Source: Arthrobacter sp. AQ5-05
GTDB lineage: Bacteria; Actinomycetota; Actinomycetes; Actinomycetales; Micrococcaceae
NCBI RefSeq assembly: GCF_003287975.1
Contig: NZ_QMKQ01000006.1
Coordinates: 62,001-126,000 of the forward strand
Direction of reading: 5' to 3'
Length of the DNA stretch: 64,000 bases
Under the pieces are notes generated by a model, which ran no database searches, was not told the origin of the DNA, and saw only the letters and a list, made by a program, of their open reading frames with translations. The translations under genes and the position numbers were made by a program. Shown piece after piece: positions 12,801-21,456 of this stretch (positions within the stretch are counted from its first letter, which is position 1; every line of letters starts with the position of its first letter).

Positions 12801-13387
12801 GGGATGATCTTCGCGGTGAAGATGTCCTTGTCACTGGTCTTGTCGGGGGTGCGCTCGAAGTAGGCTCCCGGGGAACGCACGAGCTGGGACACCACGACAC
12901 GCTCGGTGCCGTTGATGATGAAGGTGCCCTTGTCGGTCATCAGCGGGAAGTCGCCCATGAACACGGTCTGCTGCTTGATTTCGCCCGTGTTGTTGTTCAT
13001 GAACTCGGCCTTGACGTACAGCGGAGCCGCGTATGTTGCGTCGCGGTCCTTGCACTCGGCCATCGTGTACTTGGGATCAGCGAACTCCGGCTCCGAGAAG
13101 CTCAGGGACATGGTCTCCTGGAAGTCTTCAATCGGGGAGATCTCTTCGAAGATCTCGGCCAGGCCGGAGACGTTGGCTACACTGGTGTCACCAATGGTCT
13201 GGGCGTATGCCAGACGGTTCTTCCAGCGCTCGTTGCCGATGAGCCAGTCGAAGCTCTCGGTCTGAAGTGCCAAGAGGTTCGGGACGTCAAGTGGTTCGTG
13301 AATCTTTGCAAAAGAAAGTCGGCCAGCATATTCCGCGCTGCGGGCCGAACTAGCGGTTTGGTTGTTAGAGGTGCTCGAGGCGACCAA
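9881..13387 (-). CDS. rpoB: DNA-directed RNA polymerase subunit beta
   Basis: RpoB forms one jaw of the RNA polymerase active-site cleft and is the rifampicin target. The rifampicin-resistance region (roughly residues 425-460) is wild type: [17 protein letters not shown] followed by [13 protein letters not shown]. The C-terminus [10 protein letters not shown] is intact. I place the start at TTG 13387 ([13 protein letters not shown], 1168 residues). A GGAAGGA ribosome binding site sits six bases before it, and related Arthrobacter proteins begin with the same VASSTS segment. An in-frame GTG at 13402 would add five residues but would itself overlap that ribosome binding site. It heads the rpoBC operon. 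Confidence 0.97.
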   Translation of the reverse strand: MVASSTSNNQTASSARSAEYAGRLSFAKIHEPLDVPNLLALQTESFDWLIGNERWKNRLAYAQTIGDTSVANVSGLAEIFEEISPIEDFQETMSLSFSEPEFADPKYTMAECKDRDATYAAPLYVKAEFMNNNTGEIKQQTVFMGDFPLMTDKGTFIINGTERVVVSQLVRSPGAYFERTPDKTSDKDIFTAKIIPSRGAWFELEIDKRDQVGVRLDRKRKQSVTVLLKALGWTEGRILEEFGQYDSIRATLEKDTTDTQEEALLDIYRKLRPGEPPTVDAAQALLKNLYFEAKRYDLAKVGRYKINRKLGVDTPLNSPDASVLNIDDIVAMIKFLVALHAGEKTTPGIRDGKPVDLTVSIDDIDHFGNRRIRAVGELIENQVRTGLSRMERVVRERMTTQDVEAITPQTLINIRPVVAAIKEFFGTSQLSQFMDQNNPLAGLTHKRRLSALGPGGLSRDRAGMEVRDVHPSHYGRMCPIETPEGPNIGLIGSLATYGRINAFGFIETPYRQVVNGQVTGQIDYLTADDELDHFIAQANAPLSEDGHFIEDGVLVREKGGGGEPVIVEPSEIAYMDVSPRQMVSVATALIPFLEHDDANRALMGANMQRQAVPLLASESPLVGTGMEKFAAVDAGDSVVASTGGVVSEVSADLVTVMNDDGTETAYPIMKFARSNQGNAYNQRVMVSEGDRVDYNSIIADGPSTDKGELALGKNLLVAFMSWEGHNFEDAIILSQRMVSDDVLTSIHIEEHEVDARDTKLGAEEITRDIPNVSEEILAQLDERGIIHIGAEVEAGDILVGRVTPKGETELTPEERLLRAIFGEKSREVRDTSLKVPHGESGVVIGVRIFDRDNDDDLPPGVNQLVRVYVAQKRKITNGDKLAGRHGNKGVISKILPIEDMPFLEDGTAVDIVLNPLGVPGRMNVGQVLEIHLAWAAKQGWKIEGEPEWVKNLPALPREMGSTKVSSPVFDGASEDEIRGLLDHTAVTRDGVRLIGNSGKTRLFDGRSGEPFPDPVSVGYMYILKLHHLVDDKIHARSTGPYSMITQQPLGGKAQFGGQRFGEMEVWALEAYGAAYTLQELLTIKSDDIHGRVKVYEAIVKGENIPEPGVPESFKVLIKEMQSLCLNVEVLGTDGQTIEMRDSDEEVFRAAEELGIDLSRSEPNSVEEV

Positions 13388-13393
13388 GATGGA

Positions 13394-13400
13394 TCCTTCC
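13394..13400 (-). promoter_or_regulatory. Ribosome binding site deciding the rpoB start
   Basis: On the minus strand GGAAGGA is followed by the six bases TCCATC and then TTG. This spacing fits the TTG at 13387. The upstream GTG (13402) overlaps the first base of this motif, so the longer reading is unlikely. Confidence 0.7.
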
Positions 13401-13430
13401 ACAGACCGTCAGGTTTCCGGCGTCGTCTCT

Positions 13431-13455
13431 CTGTGAACAGTTTCACTGTTTACAG
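13431..13455 (-). promoter_or_regulatory. 25-base near-perfect palindrome in the rpoB leader
   Basis: The arms CTGTGAACAGT and ACTGTTTACAG surround TTC, with one mismatched pair. The element lies about 45 bases upstream of the rpoB start, between divergent rpoB and the thiolase gene. It could be a hairpin in the rpoB leader or an operator; the sequence alone does not decide. Confidence 0.5.
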
Positions 13456-13696
13456 CACCGCTGAGCAGGCCCACCGCTATATGAAGGCCGGAGATGAAAA
13501 GAGAAGACGCAAATCTCCACGCTACACCATGCGACCTACCATGTCCATCGGCCTGCTTGCAACCCGGCACCCCAGCGGCCGATTTCGATGAGATTTCCAT
13601 CACTGTTGGCACGAAGCCCTGTGGCCCAAACCACAGCGCGCTAGCCTAGAGGTAGCAGTTGTTTCACCGCAACCCCCGAAAGCGAGATCCACCGTC

Positions 13697-14890
13697 ATGT
13701 CCTCACCACGAGATGCAGTCATAGTCGCCGGAGCGCGCACCCCCTTCGGCCGCCTCAATGGCCAGCTCTCCACCCTCAGTGCCGTTGACCTAGGTGCCGC
13801 CGCCATCCGCGGGGCATTGGAACGCTCGGGTGTCGCGGTCGGAGACGTGCAGGCTGTCATCATGGGGCATGTGGTCCAGGCCGGTTGCGGCCAGAACCCG
13901 GCCCGCCAGAGCTCGATCGCGGCCGGGATCGGCTGGGACGTCAATGCCACCACGCTGAACAAGGTCTGCCTGTCCGGACTTGCAGCCGTCACCGATGCGG
14001 CGCGGCTGATTCGCGTGGGCGACGCGGATGTCGTGGTCGCCGGCGGCCAGGAATCCATGTCGCAGGCCCCGCACCTGCTGCCCGGTTCGCGCCAGGGCTG
14101 GACCTACGGGAACATCACCGCAATCGACTCGGTCGCCAACGACGGGCTAACCGACGCCTTCGACGGGAACTCCATGGGGGTAAGCACCGAAACCAAGAAC
14201 ACCGCGCTGGGCCTGACACGGACCCAACAGGACGAAGTTGCCGCGGCATCGCACCAGCGGGCCGCAGCGGCCGTCGAATCGGGCGTCTTTGCCGAGGAGA
14301 TCGTCCCGCTCAGCATCCCGCAGCGCAAGGGCGATGCCTTGGTCGTCGACACCGATGAGGGCATCCGGTCGAGCACGACCGTCGAAACCTTGGCCGGGTT
14401 GCGCCCGGCCTTCGCCCAGGACGGCAGCATTACCGCCGGCAACTCCTCTCCCTTGTCGGACGGGGCCGCAGCGGTCATCGTCACTTCGCGCGCATACGCC
14501 GATTCCCACAACATGGTGGTCTTGGCGACCATCGGGGCGGCCGGCCAGGTCGCCGGCCCCGACAACTCGTTGCACTCCCAGCCGTCGCACTCGATTGCCG
14601 CCGCCCTGGAGACCCAGGGCTGGACAACCTCGGACCTTGATTTCATTGAGATCAACGAGGCCTTCGGTGCCGTGGCCTGCCAGTCGCTGAAGGAACTGGA
14701 CTACCCGCTGGCAAAGACCAACATCCACGGCGGTGCGATTGCGCTCGGCCACCCGATCGGTGCGTCCGGTGCCCGCTTGGCCCTGACCGCGGCCCTGGAA
14801 CTCAAGCGCCGCGGCTCCGGCAAGACCGCCGTCAGCCTGTGCGGCGGCGGCGGCCAGGGCGATGCCCTGCTGCTGAGCCGAGAGGCCTAG
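13697..14890 (+). CDS. Acetyl-CoA C-acetyltransferase (thiolase)
   Basis: A thiolase of 397 residues, the full family length, that condenses or cleaves acyl-CoA thioesters. The nucleophilic Cys91 is in NKVCLSGL. The other active-site blocks are EINEAFGAVA (NEAF), GHPIGASG carrying the catalytic His, and CGGGGQGDA carrying the second Cys. ATG 13697 gives MSSPRDAVIVAGARTPFGRL, the usual N-terminus of biosynthetic-type thiolases. It diverges from rpoB and is followed five bases later by the YbaK-type gene. Whether it works in acetoacetyl-CoA synthesis or fatty-acid oxidation is not shown by the context. Confidence 0.93.
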   Translation: MSSPRDAVIVAGARTPFGRLNGQLSTLSAVDLGAAAIRGALERSGVAVGDVQAVIMGHVVQAGCGQNPARQSSIAAGIGWDVNATTLNKVCLSGLAAVTDAARLIRVGDADVVVAGGQESMSQAPHLLPGSRQGWTYGNITAIDSVANDGLTDAFDGNSMGVSTETKNTALGLTRTQQDEVAAASHQRAAAAVESGVFAEEIVPLSIPQRKGDALVVDTDEGIRSSTTVETLAGLRPAFAQDGSITAGNSSPLSDGAAAVIVTSRAYADSHNMVVLATIGAAGQVAGPDNSLHSQPSHSIAAALETQGWTTSDLDFIEINEAFGAVACQSLKELDYPLAKTNIHGGAIALGHPIGASGARLALTAALELKRRGSGKTAVSLCGGGGQGDALLLSREA

Positions 14891-14895
14891 GCAAG

Positions 14896-15399
14896 ATGTC
14901 GGATCAGCTGCCGGCAGGTGTGGAACGGATGATGCATGACGCATCGGCACGTGGACTCGATGTCGAAGTCGTTTCCCGCCCACCGGCCGGCAGCCTGGCC
15001 GAGGCAGCCGGCCTCCTGGGAATCCAGCCGCGCGAGATCATCAAGTCGCTGGTGGTCAAGCACAAGGACGGGTCGTTCTTCTTTGCCCTGATTCCGGGCG
15101 ACAGGGTGATTTCCTGGCCCAAGCTGCGTTCCTTGCTTGGCGTGAACAAGTTGTCCCTGCCGCACTCCGAAGTGGCCTTCGCTGCCACGGGATACGAGCG
15201 CGGCACCATCACCCCGCTGGGTTCTCGCACGCCGTGGCCTGTCTACGCGGATTTCGGCATCGAACAGGGACGCATCTGCATCGGTGCCGGCGCCCATGGG
15301 CACTCGGCGTTCGTGGATTCGGCGGACCTGGTCGCGGCACTTGATGCCACGGTGGCCGACATCAGCGATCCCGAGCCGCAGCCTCGACCTTCTTCGTGA
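14896..15399 (+). CDS. YbaK/EbsC-type aminoacyl-tRNA deacylase
   Basis: A stand-alone editing domain of the ProX/YbaK superfamily. These enzymes hydrolyse mischarged aminoacyl-tRNAs such as Cys-tRNA(Pro). The 167-residue protein contains the typical core EIIKSLVVKHKDGSFFFALI, with the conserved Lys, and PGDRVISWPKLRSLLGV. The start is ATG 14896, five bases past the thiolase stop; a longer reading into the thiolase gene has no supporting features. Its last 38 bases overlap the 3' end of the convergent acyltransferase gene. Confidence 0.85.
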   Translation: MSDQLPAGVERMMHDASARGLDVEVVSRPPAGSLAEAAGLLGIQPREIIKSLVVKHKDGSFFFALIPGDRVISWPKLRSLLGVNKLSLPHSEVAFAATGYERGTITPLGSRTPWPVYADFGIEQGRICIGAGAHGHSAFVDSADLVAALDATVADISDPEPQPRPSS

Positions 15400-16555
15400 G
15401 CCCGAGCCGGCTACCCAGGTAGTCCAGGGACCTGGTGGTCGCGGCGGCCAGTGGTTTGGCCAGCGGGCGTTCAATGAATCTCTGGACCAGGTATGCGGAA
15501 CCGAACACTATGCCAAGGACCAGGAACAGCGTCAGGTATTGACCCAGCACCGGGTTGAGGTGCTCGATCAGCCACCAACCCCATACCTGGTGCAAGAGGT
15601 AGACCGGATAGGTCAGCGCACCCAACGTGGCCAGGAATTTCCATTGCACGTTGCGCAGGGGCGTGAGCGACAGCAGGATCACTGCGGCAAAAAGCCCGGC
15701 AATGATCAGCCAATAGTGCCAGGCGGGGATGACATAGCCGACCAGTTCCAGGGCCTCGGCGGGGCCCTTCACGCCCGTGAAGAACGCGGCGAGGATGACA
15801 TTGAGCGCCAGCAGGGACCAGCGCACCGGGCTGTGCCCAAAGCGGTAGATGAGGAAGAGCATGATGCCGCCGCAAAAGAGCGGCGCATATTCACTCATCA
15901 GGAACTGTGCCGCGGTCTCGCGGTTCGCGATGTGCAGTGCCAGGCCAGTCACGGGCCATATGGCCGCCAAGATGGTCATTGTCCGAATGGTCAGCAGCCG
16001 CAGCATGATCATCGCAAGAATAAGCAGGTAGAACCGCATTTCGACCCACAAGGTCCAGTAGACCCCGTCGACGTGTCGCAGGCCCATGGCCGGGTGGAAC
16101 ATCGTGAGGTTGGCCAGCAGCTCCTTGATGCCCAGTCCTGCACCCATCTGGGGCCACACGTAAATCACCAGTGTTCCAGTGGCCAACACGGCGAACCAGT
16201 AGGCGGGATACAGCCGGCCGATCCGCGAACCGACGAAGCGTCCGGCACCTTTTCCGTAGGCGGAGAGCAGGATGACGAATCCGCTGATGATGAAGAACAG
16301 CTGCACACCCATGTTGCCGTATGCGGTGACCTTGGAGAGTAGCGGCCACGCGTCCCTGGCTTCATCGGTTCCCCAGAAACCGTGGTGCCACGCGGTGTAG
16401 TGAAAGAGCACCACCAGCACGGCTGCGGCGAATCGCAGTCCGTCGAGCAGTGCAAGGCGTGGGGCCCGCTTCGGAGGGGTTTCAGCTCTATGGGCAGGCT
16501 TGGTCTGGGTTGCGGCGGCCGGGGCGGTGATGGTTGCCGTGGCGTTGAACGACAT
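15362..16555 (-). CDS. Acyltransferase family 3 membrane protein (OafA/YrhL-like)
   Basis: An integral membrane O-acyltransferase of 397 residues. These enzymes move acetyl or acyl groups onto cell-surface glycans or lipids. After a soluble Ala/Thr-rich N-terminus comes the family signature LALLDGLRFAAAVLVVLFHY with the catalytic His in the first membrane segment. About ten hydrophobic segments follow, including FFIISGFVILLSAYGKGAGRF. The C-terminus is basic and cytoplasmic-like. It converges with and overlaps the YbaK-type gene by 38 bases and appears monocistronic. The acceptor substrate is unknown. Confidence 0.88.
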   Translation of the reverse strand: MSFNATATITAPAAATQTKPAHRAETPPKRAPRLALLDGLRFAAAVLVVLFHYTAWHHGFWGTDEARDAWPLLSKVTAYGNMGVQLFFIISGFVILLSAYGKGAGRFVGSRIGRLYPAYWFAVLATGTLVIYVWPQMGAGLGIKELLANLTMFHPAMGLRHVDGVYWTLWVEMRFYLLILAMIMLRLLTIRTMTILAAIWPVTGLALHIANRETAAQFLMSEYAPLFCGGIMLFLIYRFGHSPVRWSLLALNVILAAFFTGVKGPAEALELVGYVIPAWHYWLIIAGLFAAVILLSLTPLRNVQWKFLATLGALTYPVYLLHQVWGWWLIEHLNPVLGQYLTLFLVLGIVFGSAYLVQRFIERPLAKPLAAATTRSLDYLGSRLGLTKKVEAAARDR

Positions 16556-16705
16556 GGCTGCTTCCCCCTGCCCTTGACTTAGTTCGTTATAGATCCGTTA
16601 TCTACGGTATCAAAGAACATTAGTTGCAGTACCCCAAAGTTCAACAAGAGACGCATGTCACAGCAAGTCATGAGCTTATTCGCCGGAAGTTCGAGGGGTT
16701 AAAGA

Positions 16706-16745
16706 CCTCTGGCCCGCAAAACCAAGAGGTTTTGCGGGCCAGAGG
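16706..16745 (-). terminator. Terminator of rplJL
   Basis: A perfect 18-base-pair stem with an AAGA loop: left arm CCTCTGGCCCGCAAAACC, right arm its exact complement. It starts 15 bases past the rplL stop. The T-run on the minus strand is weak (TCTTTAACC), so termination may partly rely on stem strength. Confidence 0.8.
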
Positions 16746-16760
16746 CAATGAAGCAAAGAG

Positions 16761-17132
16761 TTACTTGACAGTAACCGTTGCGCCGGCGGCCTCCAGGGCC
16801 TCCTTTGCCTTCTCTGCAGCTTCCTTGGTGGCAGCTTCGAGGATGGCCTTCGGAGCGGCGTCAACCATGTCCTTGGCTTCCTTCAGACCCAACGAAGTCA
16901 GGGCACGAACTTCCTTGATGACTGCGATCTTCTTTTCGCCGGCCGATTCGAGGATAACGTCGAATTCGGTCTGCTCTTCGGCTTCAGCGGCACCAGCGGC
17001 CGGGCCGGCAACTGCAACAGCAGCTGCGGAGACCTCGAAGGTCTCCTCGAAGGTCTTTACGAACTCGGAGAGCTCGATGATGGTCATTTCCTTGAAGGCT
17101 TCCAAAAGCTCTTCGGTGGACAGCTTAGCCAT
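16761..17132 (-). CDS. rplL: 50S ribosomal protein L7/L12
   Basis: L7/L12 forms the mobile stalk that recruits and activates translational GTPases. Its 123 residues begin [20 protein letters not shown] (dimerisation domain). An Ala-rich hinge ([18 protein letters not shown]) follows, and then the globular factor-binding domain with [20 protein letters not shown]. The start is the Met preceding AKLSTEE, not an upstream in-frame codon nine residues earlier. It follows rplJ with a 68-base gap and ends at a strong hairpin. Confidence 0.97.
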   Translation of the reverse strand: MAKLSTEELLEAFKEMTIIELSEFVKTFEETFEVSAAAVAVAGPAAGAAEAEEQTEFDVILESAGEKKIAVIKEVRALTSLGLKEAKDMVDAAPKAILEAATKEAAEKAKEALEAAGATVTVK

Positions 17133-17200
17133 GGTGGGCAGCCTTTCCGTCGGCGGCACTTATGTGCCGCAAGTTACTTGAGTGAGGGGTTGAAGAAAGC

Positions 17201-17755
17201 TTAGGCTTCTTCGGTGGCGGCTTCGGCAGCAGGTGCCTCGGCCTCGGCAGGTGCTTCAGCAGCGCCACCGTTTGCTTCTTCGAGCTTTGCACGCAGTGCT
17301 TCGATGGTGCGGACTGCGGCGGAAGCCGGAGCCTGCAGCACACCGGCAACACGTGCCAGCTGGAACTCACGCGATTCAAGGGCTGCCAGTGCGGCAACTC
17401 CGGCTGCGTCAAGGGCCTTGCCCTCGAAGAAACCGGTCTTGATGATGAGCTGCTTGTTGTCCTTCGCAAAATCCGTGAGGCTCTTAGCGGCAGCGATTGC
17501 ATCACCCTTGATGAAGGCGATTGCAGTCGGGCCAGCAAGCTGGCCTTCGAATGCTTCGATGCCGGCTTCCTTTGCTGCGATACCAGTCAAGGTGTTCTTC
17601 ACTACCGCGTACTTGGTCTCCTGACCAAGTGAGCGGCGAAGCTGCTTGAGCTGCGCAACAGTAAGCCCACGGTATTCGGTCAGGACAGCGGCGGTCGACT
17701 CCTTGAAGTCGGCGGTGATTTCCTCAACTGCGGAAACCTTAGTCGGCGTTGCCAT
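17201..17755 (-). CDS. rplJ: 50S ribosomal protein L10
   Basis: L10 anchors the L7/L12 stalk to 23S rRNA. The 184 residues begin MATPTKVSAVEEITADFKES and include the RNA-binding segment LTVAQLKQLRRSLG. The C-terminal helix that binds L7/L12 dimers ends in an Ala/Glu-rich tail (EAPAEAEAPAAEAATEEA). It is preceded by an L10 leader with an attenuator. By family knowledge, L10 with L12 binds that leader to repress its own operon. Confidence 0.97.
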   Translation of the reverse strand: MATPTKVSAVEEITADFKESTAAVLTEYRGLTVAQLKQLRRSLGQETKYAVVKNTLTGIAAKEAGIEAFEGQLAGPTAIAFIKGDAIAAAKSLTDFAKDNKQLIIKTGFFEGKALDAAGVAALAALESREFQLARVAGVLQAPASAAVRTIEALRAKLEEANGGAAEAPAEAEAPAAEAATEEA

Positions 17756-17818
17756 AACACTCCTTCCGGGGTATAGATCTGAAACCTGTCAATCTGGCCC
17801 GGTCAGGAGTACTGACAT

Positions 17819-17848
17819 AAAAAACGCCCCATGCAGATGCACGGGGCG
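17819..17848 (-). terminator. Attenuator hairpin in the rplJ leader
   Basis: On the minus strand a CGCCCC...GGGGCG stem with inner GCA/TGC pairs is followed by six T residues. It lies in the leader, about 65 bases before the rplJ start, so it can stop transcription before the coding region. Confidence 0.8.
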
Positions 17849-17965
17849 GAAAGAACGCAACAGTATTGCGGAAAATTCACTTCGTTCACCTGCGCAGGTC
17901 GTCCTTTGTGGGACTTTCGGAGTCTTGCCGCGTAAACAGCAATCCTCGACCGACGGTCTTCGGTA
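17819..17965 (-). ncRNA. Ribosomal protein L10 leader
   Basis: The transcript upstream of rplJ holds the elements of the L10 leader family: GAAGACCGTCGGT near its 5' end, GACTCCGAAAGTC in the middle, then ACCTGCGCAGGTG before the attenuator. In other bacteria, binding of the L10-L12 complex to this structure represses rplJL; in Bacillus subtilis this acts by transcription attenuation. The terminator hairpin seen here supports the same mechanism. Confidence 0.75.
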
Positions 17966-17971
17966 GTTCCA

Positions 17972-18001
17972 AGCCTAACAGCGGAACGCCGCCGGTTCCA
18001 A
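17972..18001 (-). promoter_or_regulatory. Probable rplJ promoter
   Basis: On the minus strand TTGGAA (17996-18001) and TAGGCT (17972-17977) are separated by 18 bases, resembling -35 and -10 boxes. Transcription from here would begin just before the first conserved L10-leader element. Confidence 0.55.
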
Positions 18002-18724
18002 ATCGAGTGCAGGGTGTTCTTTGCAACAGCGCCGGGACGGTGCCCGGATGCGGTTTGGAGGGAAAAGCGACAGGCCCCTCAGGTTCCGCAACTTGGGGGA
18101 TAGCGGAAGGGAGGGGCCCGTCTGTGCAGCAATGCAACTTGGGGGAACGCATTGCTGCGGTATCACGCTCGGGGCGGGGCTTGGGGTCTCCGCCGTGGAG
18201 CGCGTGGTGACATAGTCACCGGTCGCAATCAGATCGCGACCACTTAACCTTATCAGGAATGTGGCAACCAACAACTCACTGGACCGATATTTTTTCCTGA
18301 TGTCCCGCTGATCAGGCGAAAGGCAATTCCGAGGGCGGCCGGCCGAAAAACCGTGGAGTGCCGGGGTTTGCCGGGCGTAGACACATCGGCAATCGCCCGC
18401 GGCCGACATGGTTTTGCGCAGCAACGACCCGGGCATGGCCGGCCTTCCCGTGACTCGGCGGCCAGCCGCCAGGGCAAGGATTCGAACTCGTTGTCGCTGG
18501 CACTCCCCCGGCATGGTCCCGGGTTTCCGCCGGCCGGGCTCACGGAGCCGAGTGCCTGGGCCGCACCCAGGAGCGGCTGGGGACGTTCTGCGGCGTTGGT
18601 CCACGTTGCTGGTCACCAATCCGGCCTTCGTGCGCGGACGTTGCACAGGCTTGTTGATCCGGGGCCGTCCGGTGTCCATGCAGGCTCCCGGTGTCCGGCA
18701 GACAACGACATGCTCGTTAAACGG
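18002..18724. other. Intergenic region between rplJ leader and rplKA terminator
   Basis: No credible gene is visible; the longest frames are Arg/Pro/Gly-rich and unlike proteins. A perfect 10-base inverted repeat GCAGCAATGC / GCATTGCTGC (18126-18135, 18149-18158) encloses AACTTGGGGGAAC. The sequence GCAACTTGGGGGA also occurs a second time about 45 bases earlier. One arm shares an almost identical 19-mer with the rpoB-rpoC spacer. Confidence 0.45.
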
Positions 18725-18769
18725 GCGGACCCGGTACCAGCACCCGTGAGGGGCTGATACCGGGTCCGC
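18725..18769 (-). terminator. Hairpin terminator after rplA
   Basis: The arms GCGGACCCGGTA and TACCGGGTCCGC flank an inner stem (AGCACCC / AGGGGCT), 16 bases past the rplA stop. The following T-run on the minus strand is short (CCGTTTAAC). Confidence 0.65.
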
Positions 18770-18784
18770 GACGTGGACGCGTAC

Positions 18785-19495
18785 TTAGGAAGCGTCAGGC
18801 AGAACACGGGTGACGTTGGAGTCAACCGCAATGCCCGGGCCGAACGTGGTGGTCACGGTGGCCTTGGTGATGTAACGACCCTTGGAAGAGGAAGGCTTCA
18901 GACGAAGCACCTCGTCCAGGGCTGCTGCGTAGTTTTCTGCAAGCTTCTGCGCATCGAAGGAAACCTTGCCGATGATGAAGTGCAGGTTCGAGTGCTTGTC
19001 GACGCGGAAGTCGATCTTGCCACCCTTGATGTCGTTGACAGCCTTGGCGACGTCCATGGTGACGGTGCCGGTCTTCGGGTTCGGCATCAGGTTACGGGGA
19101 CCCAGTACCTTGCCCAAGCGGCCAACCTTGCCCATGAGGTCAGGGGTTGCAACTGCTGCGTCGAAGTCGGTCCAGCCGCCGGCGATCTTGGCGATCAGGT
19201 CGTCCGAGCCAACGAAGTCGGCGCCGGCTGCAATTGCAGCCTCTGCCTTGTCACCGTTCGCGAACACGAGGACGCGGGCGGTCTTGCCGGTGCCGTGGGG
19301 AAGAATCACGGTGCCGCGAACCATCTGGTCTGCCTTGCGAGGGTCAACGCCCAAGCGGAAAGCAACTTCAACGGTCTCGTCGGCCTTCGAGAAGGCGATC
19401 TCCTTGGCCAGGGCAATTGCCTCGACCGGAGCGTAGAACTTGTCTTCTTCGATCTTCGCCGCGGCGGCTACGAATGCTTTACTGCGCTTTGCCAT
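18785..19495 (-). CDS. rplA: 50S ribosomal protein L1
   Basis: L1 binds 23S rRNA at the mobile stalk near the E site and assists tRNA release; in many bacteria it also represses its own mRNA. The 236 residues begin [20 protein letters not shown] and contain the conserved block [16 protein letters not shown]. An AAGGAG ribosome binding site lies upstream. It follows rplK after a 158-base gap and is closed by a hairpin. Confidence 0.97.
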   Translation of the reverse strand: MAKRSKAFVAAAAKIEEDKFYAPVEAIALAKEIAFSKADETVEVAFRLGVDPRKADQMVRGTVILPHGTGKTARVLVFANGDKAEAAIAAGADFVGSDDLIAKIAGGWTDFDAAVATPDLMGKVGRLGKVLGPRNLMPNPKTGTVTMDVAKAVNDIKGGKIDFRVDKHSNLHFIIGKVSFDAQKLAENYAAALDEVLRLKPSSSKGRYITKATVTTTFGPGIAVDSNVTRVLPDAS

Positions 19496-19653
19496 CTGCT
19501 TTTTCTCCTTATGCAGTCGTGGTCATGTTTGGGTCGCGCGCGACCCTGCCACTTGCGATGTGGTGCACCGGTTAGCTCCGGCGGGTTCCGCATCGTCTGG
19601 TTGTTTTGGGTTTGCGTTCCTGGCTGGCCAGGTACGCGGTGTAAAGGGCGTGA

Positions 19654-20085
19654 TTAGCCTTCTACGGTGATGCCCATCGAGCGGGCGGTGCCGGCGATGA
19701 TCAAGGCAGCAGCCTTGATGTCGTTGGCGTTGAGATCTTCCATCTTGGTGGTGGCGATCTCTTCAACCTGTGCCTGGGTCAGCTTGGCAACCTTGACGGT
19801 GTGCGGAGTGGCTGAACCCTTGGCAACGCCTGCGGCCTTCTTGATGAGCTCGGCGGCCGGCGGGGTCTTGGTGATGAAGGTGAAGGAACGGTCTTCGTAG
19901 ACAGTGATTTCAACCGGAACCACGTTGCCGCGCTGCGACTCGGTGGCGGCGTTGTACGCCTTGCAGAATTCCATGATGTTGACGCCGTGCTGACCAAGCG
20001 CCGGGCCGATCGGAGGTGCCGGGTTGGCGGCGCCTGCCTGGATCTGCAGCTTGATGAGTCCGGTGACCTTTTTCTTGGGGGCCAT
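19654..20085 (-). CDS. rplK: 50S ribosomal protein L11
   Basis: L11 forms the GTPase-associated centre with 23S rRNA and is the thiostrepton-binding region. The chosen start gives [20 protein letters not shown], 143 residues, the standard actinobacterial L11. GAAGGAC upstream is the ribosome binding site. An in-frame start 12 residues earlier has no support. Conserved blocks [20 protein letters not shown] and [17 protein letters not shown] are present. It lies between nusG and rplA, the usual order. Confidence 0.97.
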
Positions 20086-20165
20086 GTCGGGTCCTTCTTC
20101 TTTTGCGTTGCCCCGCTGCACAGGAGCGTGCCTCGGGGGGTTGACCGCCGTGGCGCGGCGGCCGA

Positions 20166-20204
20166 GTCGTGCCGATTTCCCGGTAAAGCAAACCGGGAAG
20201 GCAC
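20166..20204 (-). other. Intercistronic hairpin between nusG and rplK
   Basis: CGTGCC and TTCCCGGT pair with ACCGGGAA and GGCACG, with a three-base bulge and a seven-base loop. There is no T-run after it. It starts shortly after the nusG stop, so it may be a processing or partial termination structure. Confidence 0.5.
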
Positions 20205-20217
20205 GAAGTCTCTAATG

Positions 20218-21015
20218 TTACTGGATCTTGGTGACCTGGCTGAACGACAGGGTCACCGGGGTCTCGCGTTCGAAGATCGAGACCAGGACGACCATGGTCG
20301 AGGATTCCAGCTTGATCTCGCTGATCGTTGCGGGCAATGTCTCGAACGGGCCGTCGTTGACGATGACCGATTCGCCGACCTCGAAGTCGACGTGGACCTC
20401 GGTGATCGGGGCGCGGCCGGCCTTCGAGTGCTCGCCGGCTTCCTCGGTCACGATGGTGTGCTCGAGCATCGAGAAGACTTCCTCAAGACGCAGCGGGACA
20501 GGATCGTGGGCGTTTCCGACGAAGCCGGTGACACCCGGAGTGTGGCGAACCGCACCCCACGAGGCGTCGGTCAGTTCCATGCGGACCAGCACGTAGCCGG
20601 GAATGCGAACACGACGCACGATCTTGCGCGTGGTGTTCTTGATCTCGACGACTTCTTCCATCGGGACCTGGATTTCATAAATGAATTCCTCCATGCCCAG
20701 GGTCTGGATACGGGTCTCGAGGTTCACCTTGACGCGGTTTTCGTAACCTGCGTACGAGTGGATGACGTACCAGTCGCCGGGCTGGCGGCGAAGCTTGGTG
20801 CGGAATTCTTCAATGGGATCCACGGCCGGGGTTTCCTCGGCTGCTTCATCCTGCTCGGCATCCTCGGAGGCCTGCACGGCGTCCTCGGAAACCTCGGGAG
20901 CCTGCTCGGCGTCCTCGGAAACGACGGAATCGGCCGACACCTCATCGGTATCGACCTCAACTGCCTGGCCTTCGAGTTCTTCGGTGGCCTGCGGTTCGAG
21001 TTCCTGCTCGGACAC
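20218..21015 (-). CDS. nusG: Transcription termination/antitermination factor NusG
   Basis: NusG travels with RNA polymerase and links it to Rho or to the leading ribosome. The 265 residues comprise an acidic extension of about 75 residues rich in Glu, Asp and Ala, a feature of actinobacterial NusG. The NGN domain follows ([20 protein letters not shown], with [17 protein letters not shown]). The C-terminal KOW domain has [20 protein letters not shown]. It is the second gene of secE-nusG-rplK-rplA. Confidence 0.97.
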   Translation of the reverse strand: MSEQELEPQATEELEGQAVEVDTDEVSADSVVSEDAEQAPEVSEDAVQASEDAEQDEAAEETPAVDPIEEFRTKLRRQPGDWYVIHSYAGYENRVKVNLETRIQTLGMEEFIYEIQVPMEEVVEIKNTTRKIVRRVRIPGYVLVRMELTDASWGAVRHTPGVTGFVGNAHDPVPLRLEEVFSMLEHTIVTEEAGEHSKAGRAPITEVHVDFEVGESVIVNDGPFETLPATISEIKLESSTMVVLVSIFERETPVTLSFSQVTKIQ

Positions 21016-21072
21016 TGCGGTTCCTGCTTTCTGTTACTGGTTCACCAGAAATGTGGGGCGATTGGTCCCGGG

Positions 21073-21339
21073 TTACTGTTCGGGCGAATTGGTGAAGATC
21101 AGAATCGATCCGTTGCCGAACACGAAGTCCAGACCGGAGATGATCAACATCATCAACACCACAAAGCCGATGACAACCAAGGTGTAGTTGACCAGCTCAC
21201 TGCGGGTTGGCGTGACGACTTTCTTCAGCTCGGAAATCATCTGGCGGAAGAAGAGGGCAATGCCTGCGAAGAAGCCGGCTTTCGACGGTTTCTTGTTGTG
21301 CCCAGCGCCATGCGAATTGCTCGCAGTCGTTTCGGTCAC
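21073..21339 (-). CDS. secE: Preprotein translocase subunit SecE
   Basis: SecE is the small essential clamp of the SecYEG channel. The 88-residue protein has the single-helix form usual in Gram-positive bacteria. A short polar N-terminus is followed by the amphipathic helix FFRQMISELKKVVTPTRSEL, one membrane helix (VNYTLVVIGFVVLMMLIISG), and a short C-terminus. It lies between tRNA-Trp and nusG, a conserved arrangement. Confidence 0.96.
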   Translation of the reverse strand: MTETTASNSHGAGHNKKPSKAGFFAGIALFFRQMISELKKVVTPTRSELVNYTLVVIGFVVLMMLIISGLDFVFGNGSILIFTNSPEQ

Positions 21340-21456
21340 CGATTCCTCGTTTCAGATTATCCCACTTGAAACAATCACGGTGTGCCGCAGCCGTATCGAC
21401 CACAACACACCGTGACGTGAATATTCGCCGAGCAACCGTAGATGATTGCCACTGCG

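Noticed and set aside
9836-13591. 1251-codon plus-strand frame opposite rpoB, with similar long frames opposite rpoC (5534-7210 and 7829-9667)
   Set aside because: They are antisense to essential polymerase genes, have Asp/His/Val-rich translations without domains, and their length is explained by codon bias.
17975-18679. 234-codon minus-strand frame upstream of rplJ
   Set aside because: Arg/Pro-rich, no domain, and it covers the rplJ promoter; not protein-like.
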